This document shows positions 61,790 through 64,000 of a stretch of 64,000 nucleotides of DNA, in pieces; positions within the stretch are counted from its first letter, which is position 1; every line of letters starts with the position of its first letter. Position numbers and translations under genes: made by a program. This stretch comes from Undibacterium parvum (GTDB lineage Bacteria > Pseudomonadota > Gammaproteobacteria > Burkholderiales > Burkholderiaceae_D), in the NCBI RefSeq assembly GCF_003955735.1, contig NZ_CP034464.1:744001-808000 (forward strand), given 5' to 3'. The notes under the pieces are model-generated. The model did no database searches. It was not told where the DNA came from and was given only the letters and a program-made list of their open reading frames with translations.

Positions 61790-63319
61790 ATGACCCGAAA
61801 TCGTATCGCCCCCTTTATTACCGCCGCCCTTCTATGCTGGAGTACTGCATACGCAGGAGAACCTAACGCTCTGTCGTTTTCAACATCGCTAGGCAGTCTG
61901 GCAAGTAATAGTTTGAATACAGCTAGCGCAGAGACACAAGCAGCTAGTGCCAACTACGCAGAATTACCATCTGTGGATCTGTCCTTGGCCGAGACTGACC
62001 TGTGGTTCCGCATCCGCAAAGGCTATGCGATTCCAGACCTGGAAAATCAATTAGTCACGAATCAACTCACCTGGTATAGCACGCGTACCGAGTATATACA
62101 GCGCACCGTACAACGTGGTTCTCGCTATCTTTTTCATGTTGTCGAAGAACTAGAGAAGCGCGGCATGCCAACAGAACTGGCGCTATTACCCTTTATCGAG
62201 TCGGCATTTAATCCGCAAGCTATATCCAGCGCTAAAGCATCCGGCATGTGGCAATTTATGGCAGCCACTGGGCGCGATTTCAATCTTAAACAGACCATGT
62301 TTAAGGACGATAGACGGGGCGTGCTTGACTCTACCGACGCAGCCCTCAATTACTTAGAACGCTTGTATGGTATTTTCGGAGACTGGCAGTTAGTGTTAGC
62401 CGCCTACAATTGGGGTGAGGGTTCGGTACAGCGCGCCATCAAGAAACAACAAGCACTGGGACTCCCCATCGATTTTAATAGCCTGTCGGCCTTAATGCCT
62501 GCAGAAACCAAGAACTACGTGCCCAAATTGCAGGCTGTTAAAAATATTATTGCTCACCCTGAGCAGTTTAATATCGCCTTGCCGCAATTGGATAATCAGG
62601 CTTACTTCGTCAGTGTTGAAAAAACTCGTGACATTGATGTCCGGGTTGCGGCACAGCTGGCCGAATTATCGCTAGGTGAATTCAATGCCTTGAATCCACA
62701 ATTTAATCGGCCAGTGATTACTGGTGATAGTAAGACTAAAATATTACTCCCCACCGACAATGCGATTCTTTTCAAAGAAAATCTCAGTAAATGGCAGGGA
62801 CCTTTATCGTCTTGGTCGACCCATACGGTGAGCAAGACCGAGCGCGTCGAATCATTGGCAGGCAAGTTAGGTTTAAAACCTGAATTGATACGAGAAACCA
62901 ATTTAATTCCGGCCAAGATGATGGTGAAAGCAGGATCTACATTGTTGATACCGAAATCAACGAAAAATTTAGATCAAGATATTTCAACAGAGATTGCAGA
63001 GAAAGCCCAATTAGTCTTTGAAAAACCAACACCAGACACTAGAAAAATTATTGTCAAAGTGGCTAAGAAGGAAAAGATCAATGTGATTGCAAGCCGCTAT
63101 AAAGTCACTGTTGCACAATTAATGGAATGGAATAAGCTGAAACACGAAACCCTTAGCGCGGGACAAAGCCTGCAGATTCAAGTACCTATTCTGCACGCAA
63201 GAGGCAAGCAACAAAATATCGCTAACGCGCACAACAAAAACATTCGATCAAGTTCGACCGCACATACAAGCAAAAACATAGTGGCGCATGCGAAGACACA
63301 TAGAAAACGTCATGGTTAA
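61790..63319 (+). CDS. mltD: Membrane-bound lytic murein transglycosylase, MltD type
   Basis: The ~509-residue protein has a signal peptide (FITAALLCWSTAYA), a SLT-type lytic transglycosylase domain (catalytic Glu in LLPFIESAFNPQAISSAKAS, then GMWQFMAATGRDF and AYNWGEGSVQRAI) and two C-terminal LysM modules (about residues 335-385 and 420-470). It cuts the glycan strand to form 1,6-anhydro ends. The ATG at 61790 is chosen over the longer frame. No lipobox is seen. Confidence 0.92.
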   Translation: MTRNRIAPFITAALLCWSTAYAGEPNALSFSTSLGSLASNSLNTASAETQAASANYAELPSVDLSLAETDLWFRIRKGYAIPDLENQLVTNQLTWYSTRTEYIQRTVQRGSRYLFHVVEELEKRGMPTELALLPFIESAFNPQAISSAKASGMWQFMAATGRDFNLKQTMFKDDRRGVLDSTDAALNYLERLYGIFGDWQLVLAAYNWGEGSVQRAIKKQQALGLPIDFNSLSALMPAETKNYVPKLQAVKNIIAHPEQFNIALPQLDNQAYFVSVEKTRDIDVRVAAQLAELSLGEFNALNPQFNRPVITGDSKTKILLPTDNAILFKENLSKWQGPLSSWSTHTVSKTERVESLAGKLGLKPELIRETNLIPAKMMVKAGSTLLIPKSTKNLDQDISTEIAEKAQLVFEKPTPDTRKIIVKVAKKEKINVIASRYKVTVAQLMEWNKLKHETLSAGQSLQIQVPILHARGKQQNIANAHNKNIRSSSTAHTSKNIVAHAKTHRKRHG

Positions 63320-63351
63320 TTAGAAATAATTTTCTTTAAGTTTCCAAAATT

Positions 63352-63385
63352 AAAAAAGGCGTAGATTTAAATCTACGCCTTTTTT
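63352..63385. terminator. Bidirectional terminator between mltD and a TPR gene
   Basis: AAAAAAGGCGTAGATTT / AAATCTACGCCTTTTTT is a perfect palindrome that serves both convergent genes. Confidence 0.92.
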
Positions 63386-63411
63386 CTTTGCGACTCAAAC
63401 TCGCCTATGAT

Positions 63412-64000
63412 TTACTTCATAGACTGATTTGCATAGACAATCCAATAACGAGCTAGATCGGCGGTACCATCTGTGCCTTTTACTGCCTTCAAAGCCTTGA
63501 TACCCGCTGCTTTTTTACCCGCCTGCAAATACGCCATTCCGAGATGAAGTTTTGCATCGTCTTCAAATTTCATACCATCTTTGCTAATACCTTGCTCTAA
63601 CATGGCAATCCCTTTATCGAACTGACCCGCCGTTACATAGGCATAACCTAAATTAGCCAAGGCCGTTCCGTCTTTGCTCTTATTCGCCTCAGCCTCATTC
63701 GCTGCCTGGGCCTTAGTATTTTCGTCCAAAGTGCGCTTAGCCATTTCACGCAAACGATTATGTCGTTCAGCTTCAGCACCGGTACCTAAGGCGCCGGATT
63801 TGTATCCGGTCTCGATAATTTTCAAGGCTTCAGCAGGATAACCAGCCAGCACAGCCAGTTTTGAAATCTCCATAAAATCTGAAGTTTTCGTAACTTGACC
63901 AACAGCCAGTTTCAAACGGTATAAATCCAAGGTCAAACGCTCTGAGTAACCAGGCTTACGCTCAAGGTTATTCAGTAAGTTCACCCAATATTCTTTTTTA
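63412..64000 (-). CDS. Tetratricopeptide-repeat protein (5' truncated)
   Basis: The frame stays open to the window end, so the N-terminus is missing. The ~195 visible residues contain TPR-like helices (FMEISKLAVLAGYPAEALKI, ALANLGYAYVTAGQFDKGIA, DAKLHLGMAYLQAGKKAAGI). Its role is not identifiable. The codons next to the edge continue with KKEYW before the first GTG, so it is a genuine truncation. Confidence 0.8.
   Translation of the reverse strand, partial: KKEYWVNLLNNLERKPGYSERLTLDLYRLKLAVGQVTKTSDFMEISKLAVLAGYPAEALKIIETGYKSGALGTGAEAERHNRLREMAKRTLDENTKAQAANEAEANKSKDGTALANLGYAYVTAGQFDKGIAMLEQGISKDGMKFEDDAKLHLGMAYLQAGKKAAGIKALKAVKGTDGTADLARYWIVYANQSMK

Noticed and set aside
1..64000. tRNA, rRNA, CRISPR array, prophage or toxin-antitoxin pair
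   Set aside because: No cloverleaf, array, integrase or paired small genes recognised on reading both strands.

Overview
The window looks like chromosomal DNA of a moderate-GC betaproteobacterium, most likely Oxalobacteraceae (Burkholderiales; Undibacterium-like). The grounds are a glucokinase-RpiR fusion protein, several PEP-CTERM proteins with exosortase-associated acyltransferases, a gcvT-gcvH-gcvP operon behind a tandem glycine riboswitch, a tsaE-amiC / mutL-miaA neighbourhood, and many short intergenic palindromes. This assignment rests on gene content only. I saw no tRNA, rRNA, CRISPR array, prophage or complete insertion sequence.

Region 1-13 kb. A truncated RpiR-type regulator is followed by a TonB-dependent receptor and an exported cyanophycinase, which suggests scavenging of external cyanophycin. 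Next come a Gly/Ser/Cys-tailed protein, an XRE regulator, a possible 29-residue leader peptide and a YiiX-like peptidase. The pta-ackA-fabI operon follows with a possible PHO box upstream. Then come a class A beta-lactamase and a PEP-CTERM protein.

Region 13-30 kb. This part holds an MscS channel, the glycine cleavage operon on the minus strand with its riboswitch, a GNAT enzyme, a diguanylate cyclase, dipeptidase PepD, a glutaredoxin-like protein, a stand-alone receiver, an MFS transporter, a possible outer-membrane protein, a CAP-domain lipoprotein and a second PEP-CTERM protein. Two families of small mobile-looking repeats lie between these genes.

Region 30-55 kb. After queG, most genes belong to an alpha-glucan (starch/maltodextrin) utilisation regulon: a Glk-RpiR fusion, a second glucokinase, pullulanase, a GH13 alpha-glucosidase, a LacI regulator, a GH31 alpha-glucosidase, a MalS-like alpha-amylase, a sugar MFS permease and a large TonB-dependent receptor. 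Polymers would be cut outside or in the periplasm, oligosaccharides imported through the receptor and the permease, and glucose phosphorylated by two kinases. Two shared operator types can be read: TGTAG-N5-CTACA in front of glk2, pulA, the receptor gene and (imperfectly) glk-rpiR, and AAAGCGCTTT in front of the receptor gene and the GH13 alpha-glucosidase gene. Inside this block sits a different cluster: two FeeM/PEP-CTERM-type acyltransferases, a ThiF-like adenylyltransferase, a nitroreductase-like protein and a PEP-CTERM protein. It looks like an uncharacterised acyl-amino-acid or modified-metabolite pathway tied to exosortase surface biology and is the most interesting part of the window.

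Region 55-64 kb is housekeeping: tsaE, amiC, a YkgJ-like protein, a DedA protein, mutL, miaA, an MltD-type transglycosylase and a truncated TPR protein.

Ten copies of a REP-like palindrome (an arm containing ATATCCATGCGG or a variant) lie between genes across the window, mostly just after stop codons.
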